DNA from: a virus
IMG/VR virus record: IMGVR_UViG_3300035698_017746
Span: 1 to 23,012 of that record
Length of the DNA: 23,012 nucleotides
Reading direction: 5' to 3' (one strand)
Shown: one piece after another, positions 1-9,429 of the stretch
How the letters are laid out: every line of letters starts with the position of its first letter
Position numbering within the stretch: position 1 is the stretch's first letter
Made by a program: the position numbers and the translations under genes
Notes under the pieces: model-generated
What the model was told of the DNA's origin: nothing
Databases searched by the model: none
Seen by the model: only the letters and a program-made list of their open reading frames with translations

Positions 1-190
1 CTACACTGATGACGCTGACGCGGCTGGAGGGGTTGTTGATTATGCGGTAATACAAACAAGCGGTGGGGATGAGAGGGTTAGATTTTCGGACCCAGTTAAC
101 GATATTGGGTTATCAAGTGCAACAATAGCAGCACTTGACCCTGTAGATATCAATGTCGATATTGTCATACAAATGGCTAATCACACCTAA
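1..190 (+). CDS. C-terminal part of a virion-side structural protein (5' truncated)
   Basis: An open frame enters from the left edge (first complete codon at position 2) and stops at TAA 188-190, giving the last 62 residues. The product is acidic and rich in Gly, Asp, Ala and Val with alternating hydrophobic residues (for example NVDIVIQM near the end), which suits a beta-rich structural domain. It is the first of a run of rightward genes that lead into the virion RNA polymerase. In N4 this position is held by virion and appendage proteins, so a virion role is inferred from place only. I do not recognise the family. The start lies outside the window. Confidence 0.7.
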   Translation, partial: YTDDADAAGGVVDYAVIQTSGGDERVRFSDPVNDIGLSSATIAALDPVDINVDIVIQMANHT

Positions 191-193
191 AAA

Positions 194-517
194 ATGTTAG
201 GCTTACTATTAGCAGGGCAATCGACAGAAACTGTCACTAGAACGATAGGTGGTTCAGTTCAGCTTGCTGACTTTGGTTCATCTGGTGGACTGCAAGTAAG
301 AACACGCCAAACAATTGGCGGATCAATTCAGCTTGCTGCATTCGGTTCTTCAGGTGGGTTACAAGTACGCACACGTAGGACAATCGGTGGAACGGCTCAA
401 CTAGGGGCTTTTGGGTCAAGTGGTGGCATTACCTCTGATAGTGCGCCTAGTTCTACATTATTAATGTTTAACAGTCATATTGGTTTTAACGTAGGTTTAT
501 CTGGAGGATTTCGATGA
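194..517 (+). CDS. Small Gly/Ser-rich protein with three 23-residue tandem repeats
   Basis: 107 residues. After a short leader (1-16) come three near-identical repeats at about residues 17-39, 40-62 and 63-79, each built on TIGGS-QLA-FGSSGGLQVRTR; the third is truncated before a unique tail ending in LSGGFR. Repeats of this kind, short beta-strand pairs rich in Gly and Ser, suggest a fibrous or beta-solenoid-like structural protein, but the family is not recognised. The gene follows the previous stop by 3 nt with no clear ribosome-binding site, so translation may be coupled. Its TGA overlaps the next ATG (ATGA at 514-517). A virion or decoration role is inferred from position among late genes. 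Confidence 0.7.
   Translation: MLGLLLAGQSTETVTRTIGGSVQLADFGSSGGLQVRTRQTIGGSIQLAAFGSSGGLQVRTRRTIGGTAQLGAFGSSGGITSDSAPSSTLLMFNSHIGFNVGLSGGFR
242..430 (+). repeat. 69-bp coding tandem repeat, about 2.7 copies
   Basis: Three in-frame copies start near 242, 311 and 380 and encode the 23-residue unit of the 107-residue protein. The copies differ mainly at silent or conservative positions: the protein is almost identical but the DNA is more diverged. This points to selection on the amino-acid repeat rather than a very recent duplication. Confidence 0.8.
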
Positions 518-1314
518 TTACTACTGCAGGTAAAGTTAATAAAAGTGAGTACTTTTATATAATAGGTGATTCAGGTCATGCTACTCCAGGTGAACCGGTA
601 ACAGGTCTTTTATTTTCTGATATTGAAACAGGGGGATCTGCTTCATATTGTCGTCAAGGAAGTGCACTTGTAAATCTAACTTTAATTACATTAGACTCTT
701 CAGCAGCGGCTCATTCCGACGGTGGATTTATTGAAGTCAGCGCATCTAGTATGCCTGGGGTTTATCGATGTGATTACCCTGATGCTGCATATGTAACTGG
801 GGTAGATCAGGTTATATGTCAAATTGTAATAGCCTCTAGTAACAATGCAATTGCTGCACCAATTCAAGTTGATATTACAAATGTTAATTTACGAGATTCA
901 ACAGATGCTGGCTTATCTATCTTAGGAACTCTAGATACAAAGCTTGATGCCATTGCTGGGTATCTTGATACTGAAATAACATCAATTATTGATGCACTTA
1001 CTACTGTTGATGGTGTTGTAGACGCTATACTAGATGATACGAGTAATGCCGGTGTTGTTCTATCAGCAGCTCAAATGAATATGGTTGCTGACCATTTCTG
1101 GAGACGTACTGCCGCTAACATACGGGCCTCTGCAGATGGTGACGCAGTAGCTTTTCGATCTGGATTAGGAATGATGGCAAAATTAGTTAACGCTATTGGT
1201 GTTGTATCCACTGATTTATTAATTCGAGAAGAAGATGATTCAACAACTTTTGGTACTCAAGCGATTACAACTAATGCTTCTGCCGAACCAATTGTATCGT
1301 TAGATACCACCTAA
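514..1314 (+). CDS. Probable virion/tail protein: beta domain plus coiled coil
   Basis: 266 residues. Residues 1-125 are beta-rich and end in a motif (GVYRCDYPDA, then QVICQIVIAS and APIQVDI) that resembles an Ig-like or baseplate-associated domain widespread in phage structural proteins. Residues 133-175 (LGTLDTKLDAIAG through VDGVVDAILDD) form a heptad-like amphipathic helix suited to a trimeric coiled coil. The remaining C-terminal part (VADHFWRRTAANIR and on) is mixed. The start is well supported by GGAGG at about 7 nt before ATG 514, and the ATG overlaps the upstream TGA. Resemblance to the phage family is from memory. A structural role is likely, the exact part unknown. Confidence 0.75.
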   Translation: MITTAGKVNKSEYFYIIGDSGHATPGEPVTGLLFSDIETGGSASYCRQGSALVNLTLITLDSSAAAHSDGGFIEVSASSMPGVYRCDYPDAAYVTGVDQVICQIVIASSNNAIAAPIQVDITNVNLRDSTDAGLSILGTLDTKLDAIAGYLDTEITSIIDALTTVDGVVDAILDDTSNAGVVLSAAQMNMVADHFWRRTAANIRASADGDAVAFRSGLGMMAKLVNAIGVVSTDLLIREEDDSTTFGTQAITTNASAEPIVSLDTT

Positions 1315-1315
1315 A

Positions 1316-1852
1316 ATGTCACTTAATGGCATTCTTGGTCTTCAAGGTGTCATTCCTCTTGCAGCAGCTCCAGAACTAGCTTCTACAGGGGGCTTTACTG
1401 ATTTACTAGCCTTACAGGGTGTTACTCCATTAAGTGTGGTTACGAGAGTAACTGGAGGGTTGTATGATATCTTGGCATTACAAGGTGTTACTCCATTAAG
1501 TGGGGTTACGGGAGTAACTGGAGTAACTGGAGGGTTGTATGATATCTTGGCATTACAAGGTGTTACCCCCCTTTCTACACCAATTGCTGCTACCCCAATT
1601 GCAGGTGCAGTTTCTTGGATGCAACTATCTGGTGTTTGGGTAAATAGTGCGCCAATCTACATACCACCTACAACTACTCCAAGTATTCCAGAAATAGTTA
1701 AATCTGTGAGTGGAACATCTCAACAAGCAAAAATAATATTACAAAACTTACAATTACCCAAGAAAGATACAAATATCTATAAACAGTTATTCTTGGAAGA
1801 TGAAGAGCTTATTAGTATAGTAGCTCTATTGTTACAAAATGGTGACCTATAA
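1316..1852 (+). CDS. Repeat protein with four ILALQGVTPLS motifs
   Basis: 178 residues. An 11-residue motif occurs four times, at about residues 6-16 (variant), 30-40, 52-62 and 77-87, joined by Gly/Thr/Val-rich linkers. The last two copies sit in a nearly exact DNA duplication. The C-terminal half (from about 95) is non-repetitive and ends in a charged helix (QLFLEDEELISIVALLLQNGDL). The family is not recognised. The motif could be a short docking peptide displayed several times, or a beta-fold repeat. The gene starts 1 nt after the preceding TAA without a visible ribosome-binding site, and its TAA shares one base with the ATG of the giant polymerase gene, so it may be coupled to, and expressed with, the virion RNA polymerase. 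Confidence 0.7.
   Translation: MSLNGILGLQGVIPLAAAPELASTGGFTDLLALQGVTPLSVVTRVTGGLYDILALQGVTPLSGVTGVTGVTGGLYDILALQGVTPLSTPIAATPIAGAVSWMQLSGVWVNSAPIYIPPTTTPSIPEIVKSVSGTSQQAKIILQNLQLPKKDTNIYKQLFLEDEELISIVALLLQNGDL
1451..1569 (+). repeat. Near-exact 41-bp direct duplication, 75 bp apart
   Basis: The 41 bases at 1451-1491 recur exactly at 1526-1566. They encode GGLYDILALQGV-type repeat units 25 residues apart. Just before the second copy is a small tandem 9-bp duplication (gtaactgga). The identity at silent positions suggests recent expansion. Confidence 0.85.
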
Positions 1853-4800
1853 TGACATGCAGCATTGAAGAAATTAACGAAATCTTAGCTCGATACAATG
1901 TTACGATTAAACCTAATTCTACCCTCTCCAAACTAGTAAAAGCCTTTAGCGACAGTGACGTTTCGTTAAGAGCACGAAGTGCTCTGTCGAAACAGACTGT
2001 AAGAGAATTGCTTGAAGAAAGAAAATCTCTCCTTAATAAAATTATTGCTGAGACTGCTAGGATTCGAACTGCCCTATTGACTCAAGCATATAACGGTAAA
2101 GTACCTAAGAAATTTAATTTGGAGTTTCATAGTGTTGAGGTTAGTGATAAAGAAATTAACGCTGCCTTACGAACTAACCAGACAGCTACCCGATCCATTT
2201 TAAACGATACAATCGAAGTGGGTAGGGCTCGTGGTAAGCAGGTACTTAGTGATTTCTTAACAACATCCACCAAGAAACTCAGTAGATTCTTTCAGCATAG
2301 TCTTACCCTGGTAGATTTCATTGAATCCAAAGAAGGTCAGAAATTCCTGAATAATACGACTGTAGCTGACAATAAGGTTATTAAGTATTTGTTTGAAAAT
2401 AGCCAGCAACTCACCAATTTTATTTATGGGTCAGACCGTAAATCACCTATATACGGGTATATGGACCCTAAGCAGCGAGATCTGCGAGTATTCGGGCTAT
2501 TACAAGATCAGGCATCCCATAATGACGCGTTACGTTATCTCTTACGAGGTGAGCTTACACAGGTCACTGTGAAGGTTAATGGTAAGAACAAAACACAATT
2601 AGATGGAGATTTGTCTTTTGATCCATTAGTTATTGATGCTATGAATCAAGCTGTGTTTAACTGGGTATCTTCACAAGCGCAAGATGCTTACTTTAACGAT
2701 CGATCAGATGTGAATTCAATACTGGGTCGAGATTCAAAAACTAAAGTAAGTGCCACTGAAATGAATAATTTCGGAACTGGAACAAGTCAAGCGATTGTTA
2801 TAGATAATATTGGTACTGAGATTTATCGATTACTGGGTTTTAAACAAAAAACTGGTGATGAGGTTGAAGGTAATTTTAGTGACAAATTAAAAGTAGCTTT
2901 AGGTGAAATGGGTGTTGCCTACCTCTTAGATACTGGAGTACTTACTCAACGTAAAATTGATAACTCTGCCTTTCCAAAACGTAAAGATACTTCTCTTGAA
3001 TCAAATCAAACTAGAGGGGGGGATGGAACAACTATCTTTTTAGAAGTAGCTAATCGAGAGAGTGTTAATTCAATTTCTAATGATAGAAAAGGAGCAATAG
3101 ATATCGATGAGTTGTTGGGTGTAGAGAGTTATAAAACTTTTCCAAGTTTTAAAGCTTCAGATAAAATCCCTAACTTTATGCGTCGAACTCTACAAAGGAT
3201 TAATGACACCACAGGCGATACCCTTAAAAAGCTTCAGAAAGATGAATGGGAAGTTAAATCAACAGTTGCAGATTTATTATTCTCAATGGGTATTGATGTT
3301 GTTGAACAAATCGCTGGAGTTGATGAATCACCCGTACATGTAACCCAGGAAAAACAACGTGATTCGGTTAATGACCGTATTCGTCGATCTATTGAACACT
3401 TTCAAGAATTTCAGGGAAAATTGAAAAACAAGCGTAATTCATTTTTTATGAAATATTTTGTGTCTAAAACTGGTCGAATCTTTATTGATAATAATACGAT
3501 TGATCCTATTAACGATAAAATGATCCGACATCTTATTGGATTAAAGAATTTTAATGTAGAAGTAAATTCTAAAGCTACCCGACAACAATTTAAATTAGCA
3601 GTTGCTCAAGCGTTTGGTTATGGAATTGATAAAAAATCCTTAGCTGACAGTATCACTGAATTTGATAATATCTTGAATAATGAAACGGTAAAAAATGCTG
3701 TTCGGTCAATTCGACAAGGACATGTTAATGACAATCCATTTAATGTACGGATGATCCTTGAAGCTGTTGCTATGGGTGGTGAGAAGATGCATACCTTTGA
3801 AGCATTGGTTGCCCTGGCTGATTATGATGCAGATGGCTCATTTAGCACTAGTCTTCCTGTAGCGTATGACGCAGTAACCAGTGGTGTTGCTATTGGTATG
3901 ATGCAGTCGCTCTTAGATGGAATCAAGAAACTCCCAGCTATCGGGGTATTTGTTGATGGAGTAACCAATACGTTTCCGAGTTGGAAAAGTAAAATTGGTA
4001 ATCAAGACCTATACCAACAACTTGCAGTTGATTGGCACCTAAACGTTAAAAAGAGTCCGCTCGTTAATATCGTGGGTGGTATTGAAGCCTTAATTAAACC
4101 ATTTTCAGATAATGGTCTAATTACTAAAGCTGGTCGAGATTTCAGTAAATCCCCATTAATGTTCACAAACTACGGTGCAGCTATTCAAGGAGCTATTGAT
4201 TCCTTTTCAGCATCTGTATTAGAGGAATTTTATTCACAACTTGTTAAATCAGATAATCCATTAGAGGTTATTGGGTATGCTCAAAATATTATCCAGGCTC
4301 AGTTAAATCTTGGGGAAAAGTTTGACCCACGAACTTTTACTTTAATTGAAAAACAGACAGAGAATTTTCTGCTAAATGTCAGCCGGACTTACGGTAATGG
4401 TTTATCTGATGCTCTTAAAAGTCAATTAGGAAAGTTTCTTCGTTTTCGTGAAAATATTAATCAAGCAACCCGAGCTATGTTTTTTATCTTTGAAAAGAAA
4501 TTTAATGTAGAGAAAGCCGTTCTTGAGACACAATTAAAGAGAACTTTATCCATTGAAGAATTGGAAACTTTACTAGATGAGGTTCGAAAATTTATGCCAA
4601 TCATTCAGGGTCCATTGTCTACTGGGCTTGATACTGGTATTGCCGTATTAAAAGGTGGTTTACGTAGGAACTACACACCTAAGTATACTAACCAACAACA
4701 GTATACACGAAAGCTTAAAGGTACTGCTGATAATACATCCAGTCTTACTTCTCATGCTCGTGGGTATGAATTCCAAGATCCTGGGGTTTCAGGTACTGTT

Positions 4801-7800
4801 GTTAATATCCACAATATGGATTCAGCCATTCAACAAGCAATGCTATCATCCTATTCTGCGCTTAACATTCATGATGCTGGACTGTATTCACTGACAGATG
4901 CGGTTCCAGCCACTAAAACGTATAACCAATCTTTCTTTGATACAACTACTTCGTTTAACATTATGAAAGAAGTAGCTTCTAGTTTAAATAATGTTATGCG
5001 AGCAGCTCAAGCTGATCCTGTCTTTGGTAAAGACGCACCAAATCGATCACGTAATATTAGTGCTTTGTTAAAGGATAGTATGTCTCCAATTAAGCAATAT
5101 GATGCTAATGGTGATTTACGTATAAACCCAAACACTGATACACCTGTTGTTGAAGATTTTACAGTTAGAGGATTCCAGAGAGAATTTGCTGATGTACTAC
5201 AACAAGTGAATACAAACAAACAACAACTATTGTCGGATCATTCAAGTATTGTTGTGGGGCACTCTGCGTCACCCGATGAAGATGCTTCATTTATTTATAC
5301 TGGATCAAGTAAACCAACTACTGAAACTTTGGTGGATAACTTGGTGGATCAAATTCTTAATAATACTCGTAACTCGAATACACTACCTATTAAAAAATCT
5401 GAAGTTGGTCTCCAGAAACAGAAAGATATATCTGAGGCTAATCGACGTAAGCGGGGTCGTGAGCAATCTGCTGCTAATATCCAACCCAATGAAACTGATA
5501 GTCTATATGTGTTCCTTCAAAAACTAGGAGGAATTGATGTTACTAAAGATAAAGAATTACATACTCTTTTAGTACCATACAATGAATCAAATAGACCATT
5601 AGTTGGCGCTTTTGGTATTGCTCAACATAAAAAAGGTAATAAAGGATTAAACCCAGGTAAAGCAGCAGAGTTAGCGATTGAAGCTCGTTACATGACAGAT
5701 GATCAAAACTTAATAGATGTTCTTCAAGAAGGTGATGGAGGTTTAGATGTTTTTAATTCCGATGGATTAGAAGCTAATGAACAAGCTGCCCTAGAGTTTG
5801 CAAATCGTGTCCGTGATCCACAACAACCAATTGGTACGGACCAATCTAAATTATTTGGATCTTCATCGAGATCTGTAGACTTTGATAACTTTACAGCTTT
5901 ATTCACTGGGACCATCACAAGCTCTACGATTAATCATATATTCCAGCAACTGGCTAATATTGGATCAAAGAAAGACTCTCAAGCTCACACAGAGCGATTA
6001 CAAGAACTTTTAGACAATATGGTACGAGTACAAGGGTCTATCGATTTGAAGGTGGGAAACAGTAACTCAGAGACATTTGGAGCACAACGTACCTTCTCAG
6101 ATGGTACCCAGGATATCCATATTCTTGGATCAGCTAGTACTGTTAATAACAATGCTCAATTATCAGCTCAAGAGGTGTACTTACACGAGCTTATACACGC
6201 TGTAATTGAATTTGGCATAAATAGTAACGTTTCAGTCCGTAATGCGCTTAAACGGCTATTTACGCAGGCTGAGAAGCATTTTAATTGGAAAGACTTTTTA
6301 CCAGAAGGCAATACAGCACCAAATCCAGAGGAAATTGCTACTGCTAAAGAAACCTACGCCTATATCTTTAAGAATACAAAAGTCGTTAAAAATGATAAGG
6401 GCAAAAAAGTCAATGCGTATCTGCATGAATTTGTTGCTTACGGTTTGACTAATGCAAGATTTATTAAGAAGCTCTCAACTATTGCAGTTTTTAAACCAGA
6501 TCGTACTGGTAAGAATTTATATGAAAAAATACTGAATTGGTTTAGTGATATTATTAATAATATTGTTAATCGTGTGCAAGGTGTTAATGGTCTGACAGCT
6601 GATAAGGCTCTACGAGTATTGACTGATAAATTATTAACTTCTCACCAAACTAAAACTAATGCCCTAGTTAAACATTTTGATGTATTCAATAATATTAATG
6701 AACGTGCTTTAGATAATCTTAATAATTTTATCTTTAAACCAATGATGGAATTTCGAAAACGTAATCCACCAACGCATGTTCCTGGTCGGATACTTCATAC
6801 AATGGCTGGGCTTCTTGATGAAAAAGTTTTAACAGGAGTTGGTAAGGTATTCGCTCAAGTTGGTCGTAATATTGGAATTACAGAACGAAGCTTTATCACA
6901 AAATTAGTTCGTGAGATGCAAGGATTGACTGAAGATAATGCTGTATGGCATTCATTATTACGCATGTCAAAGAAAACTGTTGATCAGGCTCGGCTACATG
7001 AAGCTGATAATATTAAACGCCACATTAAAGAACGATTTCATGATTCAGATTTAACTGAAGACGAAAGTCAGGGAGTTTATAAAGTATTTATGAAATTAGA
7101 TCTTGTTTCACTGCTCAATACTTATGAGAAGAATAAGTATTCTCCTGATGATGTAATTAAATTACTAACTGATAATAATGCTGTTCATGCCGAAATTTTA
7201 AAAATAGAGCAAGATTTAAATAGCTCTGGTTATGGTGAAAATGCAAAATATTATATTGAACAAGCACAGGGTCTGGGTAATTTAATAGCAAAGAGTGAGG
7301 ATTTTAAACCTGGACAAATGAGCAATGCACACCTAATTGCTACACTTAAAAATGTAGGAAATACAGCTACAGGTGATATCACAAAAGCAACACTACTTAT
7401 TGATGAGTTGGCTTCTTTATATGGGCTATTAGCTACAGCTGCACCCGATAAAATTGCCGCAGCTCGTGTGTATACGCGAGAGAACGCTGTAGATGGTGTA
7501 CAAAATGGTATTACCAATTTGTTATACCTTCATAATTTAAGTAAGCAGGAAGCGTTAGAACGAGTGTTTTCAGGTAACCCTGCACAAACAACTAAGGGGT
7601 ATACTCGTGAAACATTCAATCCAAATATTGATATTAAAGTTAGCCCCCTAACCGTTGAGAAAATAAATAAAACAACAGGGGAAGTAACTGTTACAAATCT
7701 TGAAAAGAGTTTGTTAGCTGCTGGGTATGTACGAGTAAATCAAAGTGCTCTACCTAAAGACCCTGCTGATACATTTTCAGGTGATCGTTACTTATTTGTA

Positions 7801-9429
7801 AATGCTAGTAGCTCTAATGCAAGTTGGGTTAAGTCGATTGTGTCTCTAACAAATAAGCAAGCTCGTGGGCATGAGATTCAAGATATCTTACAGGAAGTAA
7901 TTTTTGGAGAGTCTCAAGCGGAAATAAATGAAGCTTTAGCCAGAGTGATTAAACAAACAAATAAACGAGTTAAGAAACAATTCGCTGTTCAAAAAAATAC
8001 GGATACAACTAACTTATTACCTATCGTAGATGATCGAGGTAAGACTACTGGTTACAGATATATTATGTCTGATACTACGAAAGATAAAGTGATGCAACGA
8101 GATAACCGATTTGACTATTCAATGGGTCGTATGTTTTCAAGCATTACAGATAAAGAAAACTCAAAGAAGATAAATAGTAATGTTTTAAAATTGTTAAAGG
8201 AAGATTTTGATAAAGACTATTTAAATAATGCGAGTGCGTTTGTGGATATCGGACCACAAACTAGTGATAAAGAGTTATCTGAAATTTATCAGTTATTACC
8301 TCAAGAAATGAAAGATGAAATGAAAGGACTTTGGGGTAAAGGTGAACCTGTTTTTATAAAAGAAGAATTTGTTAATCTTGTATTTGGTTTTAGAAAAATG
8401 AGAGTAACTGATATGGACAACTATGCTGGAGCTGCAGTACGGGGTGTTAATCGCGGGCTATCTTGGATAGTTCAAAATACTTTATTTCCTGAAGCACCTA
8501 ATGCGGATATCGGGAAACTTTGGGGTGAGACAGTTGAATTTGCAAAAGAAAATATTGTTATTCGAACAGGTGTAATTTTATTACCTAACTTTATTAGTAA
8601 TAATATTCTTTTATTTATTAAAGGAGTATCACCTAAAGTTGTTGTTAAAGCACAGACTGAAGCACTTGTTGAGTTGGATCGATATCGTAAAGATCTATCG
8701 CGTAGAGATATTTTAGCCAGAGACTTAAAAGGTAATACTGCGTTAAAAGGTGTTAAACGTAAAAATACTGAATTGGAGTTAGCTCGGTTAGAAGATGATC
8801 TATCTAATAATCCTGTTGCGGAATTAATAGATGAAGGAATTTTTCAAAGCATTATTGAGGATATTAATTTTGAAGAAGATATTTATTCATCGCGAGCAAA
8901 AATTGGTGATAAGGCTAAAAAGCTTGCTGATACGTATTTACCTGAATTTTTAACTACTGGATACCAGCATTTGTTTTTGACCCAGAATACTAAACCTTAC
9001 CAGTTATTATTGAAGGCTACCCAGGTCAGCGATTTCATGGCGAGATACGCTCTATTTAAGCATCGTATGGATCAAATCCCAAATGGTACAGATGTGGTAG
9101 CCTATCGTTCTGACACGCTGAGAGAGATTGTAGAGACCTTCGTGAACTATGACATACCAACATCTCGGGAAATGCAGTATATAAATGATATTGGTTTGCT
9201 AATGTTCACTAAATTCTACTTTAGGATTCAAAAAATAATTTTAAGGTTATTTACTAAACGGCCTGCGTCAACTTTAGGTTTTTATATGATTGAAGGTATG
9301 CTTGGAGATATGGAAGATATTAGTGATAGTATGATATCACCATCACATTTATTGACTCGAATGTTAAATGCACCTTCAAACATAATGGACACAGTCAGTA
9401 CACCTCCTGCAATTGAATTATTGTTGTGA
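1852..9429 (+). CDS. Giant virion RNA polymerase (N4-like) with zincin metalloprotease-like domain
   Basis: 2525 residues. The N-terminal ~1100 residues match the layout of a single-subunit T7/N4-type RNA polymerase: SKTGR at 538-542 (compare TxxGR of N4), motif A with catalytic D673 followed by AVTSG, motif B with R762, K766, M770, Y774 and G775 in exactly the T7 spacing, and motif C with H1007-D1008. In N4 this polymerase is packaged in the virion, injected with the DNA, and transcribes early genes from hairpin promoters. Near residue 1445 there is HELIH (H1445, E1446, H1449) followed by HEFVAYGLTN, whose E1526 could be the third zinc ligand; this is a zincin-type peptidase pattern known from large phage 'polyvalent' proteins. 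The C-terminal ~900 residues are mostly helical, with a hydrophobic stretch at about 2240-2265. N4 vRNAP is near 3500 residues, so this one is much shorter. The polymerase call is firm, peptidase activity is inferred. Confidence 0.88.
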   Translation: MTCSIEEINEILARYNVTIKPNSTLSKLVKAFSDSDVSLRARSALSKQTVRELLEERKSLLNKIIAETARIRTALLTQAYNGKVPKKFNLEFHSVEVSDKEINAALRTNQTATRSILNDTIEVGRARGKQVLSDFLTTSTKKLSRFFQHSLTLVDFIESKEGQKFLNNTTVADNKVIKYLFENSQQLTNFIYGSDRKSPIYGYMDPKQRDLRVFGLLQDQASHNDALRYLLRGELTQVTVKVNGKNKTQLDGDLSFDPLVIDAMNQAVFNWVSSQAQDAYFNDRSDVNSILGRDSKTKVSATEMNNFGTGTSQAIVIDNIGTEIYRLLGFKQKTGDEVEGNFSDKLKVALGEMGVAYLLDTGVLTQRKIDNSAFPKRKDTSLESNQTRGGDGTTIFLEVANRESVNSISNDRKGAIDIDELLGVESYKTFPSFKASDKIPNFMRRTLQRINDTTGDTLKKLQKDEWEVKSTVADLLFSMGIDVVEQIAGVDESPVHVTQEKQRDSVNDRIRRSIEHFQEFQGKLKNKRNSFFMKYFVSKTGRIFIDNNTIDPINDKMIRHLIGLKNFNVEVNSKATRQQFKLAVAQAFGYGIDKKSLADSITEFDNILNNETVKNAVRSIRQGHVNDNPFNVRMILEAVAMGGEKMHTFEALVALADYDADGSFSTSLPVAYDAVTSGVAIGMMQSLLDGIKKLPAIGVFVDGVTNTFPSWKSKIGNQDLYQQLAVDWHLNVKKSPLVNIVGGIEALIKPFSDNGLITKAGRDFSKSPLMFTNYGAAIQGAIDSFSASVLEEFYSQLVKSDNPLEVIGYAQNIIQAQLNLGEKFDPRTFTLIEKQTENFLLNVSRTYGNGLSDALKSQLGKFLRFRENINQATRAMFFIFEKKFNVEKAVLETQLKRTLSIEELETLLDEVRKFMPIIQGPLSTGLDTGIAVLKGGLRRNYTPKYTNQQQYTRKLKGTADNTSSLTSHARGYEFQDPGVSGTVVNIHNMDSAIQQAMLSSYSALNIHDAGLYSLTDAVPATKTYNQSFFDTTTSFNIMKEVASSLNNVMRAAQADPVFGKDAPNRSRNISALLKDSMSPIKQYDANGDLRINPNTDTPVVEDFTVRGFQREFADVLQQVNTNKQQLLSDHSSIVVGHSASPDEDASFIYTGSSKPTTETLVDNLVDQILNNTRNSNTLPIKKSEVGLQKQKDISEANRRKRGREQSAANIQPNETDSLYVFLQKLGGIDVTKDKELHTLLVPYNESNRPLVGAFGIAQHKKGNKGLNPGKAAELAIEARYMTDDQNLIDVLQEGDGGLDVFNSDGLEANEQAALEFANRVRDPQQPIGTDQSKLFGSSSRSVDFDNFTALFTGTITSSTINHIFQQLANIGSKKDSQAHTERLQELLDNMVRVQGSIDLKVGNSNSETFGAQRTFSDGTQDIHILGSASTVNNNAQLSAQEVYLHELIHAVIEFGINSNVSVRNALKRLFTQAEKHFNWKDFLPEGNTAPNPEEIATAKETYAYIFKNTKVVKNDKGKKVNAYLHEFVAYGLTNARFIKKLSTIAVFKPDRTGKNLYEKILNWFSDIINNIVNRVQGVNGLTADKALRVLTDKLLTSHQTKTNALVKHFDVFNNINERALDNLNNFIFKPMMEFRKRNPPTHVPGRILHTMAGLLDEKVLTGVGKVFAQVGRNIGITERSFITKLVREMQGLTEDNAVWHSLLRMSKKTVDQARLHEADNIKRHIKERFHDSDLTEDESQGVYKVFMKLDLVSLLNTYEKNKYSPDDVIKLLTDNNAVHAEILKIEQDLNSSGYGENAKYYIEQAQGLGNLIAKSEDFKPGQMSNAHLIATLKNVGNTATGDITKATLLIDELASLYGLLATAAPDKIAAARVYTRENAVDGVQNGITNLLYLHNLSKQEALERVFSGNPAQTTKGYTRETFNPNIDIKVSPLTVEKINKTTGEVTVTNLEKSLLAAGYVRVNQSALPKDPADTFSGDRYLFVNASSSNASWVKSIVSLTNKQARGHEIQDILQEVIFGESQAEINEALARVIKQTNKRVKKQFAVQKNTDTTNLLPIVDDRGKTTGYRYIMSDTTKDKVMQRDNRFDYSMGRMFSSITDKENSKKINSNVLKLLKEDFDKDYLNNASAFVDIGPQTSDKELSEIYQLLPQEMKDEMKGLWGKGEPVFIKEEFVNLVFGFRKMRVTDMDNYAGAAVRGVNRGLSWIVQNTLFPEAPNADIGKLWGETVEFAKENIVIRTGVILLPNFISNNILLFIKGVSPKVVVKAQTEALVELDRYRKDLSRRDILARDLKGNTALKGVKRKNTELELARLEDDLSNNPVAELIDEGIFQSIIEDINFEEDIYSSRAKIGDKAKKLADTYLPEFLTTGYQHLFLTQNTKPYQLLLKATQVSDFMARYALFKHRMDQIPNGTDVVAYRSDTLREIVETFVNYDIPTSREMQYINDIGLLMFTKFYFRIQKIILRLFTKRPASTLGFYMIEGMLGDMEDISDSMISPSHLLTRMLNAPSNIMDTVSTPPAIELLL

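Noticed and set aside
4655-7517. Several 60-90 codon frames inside the giant gene in other frames and on the other strand
   Set aside because: They are shadows of a frame with clear polymerase and zincin motifs, and show no start signals or family features of their own.
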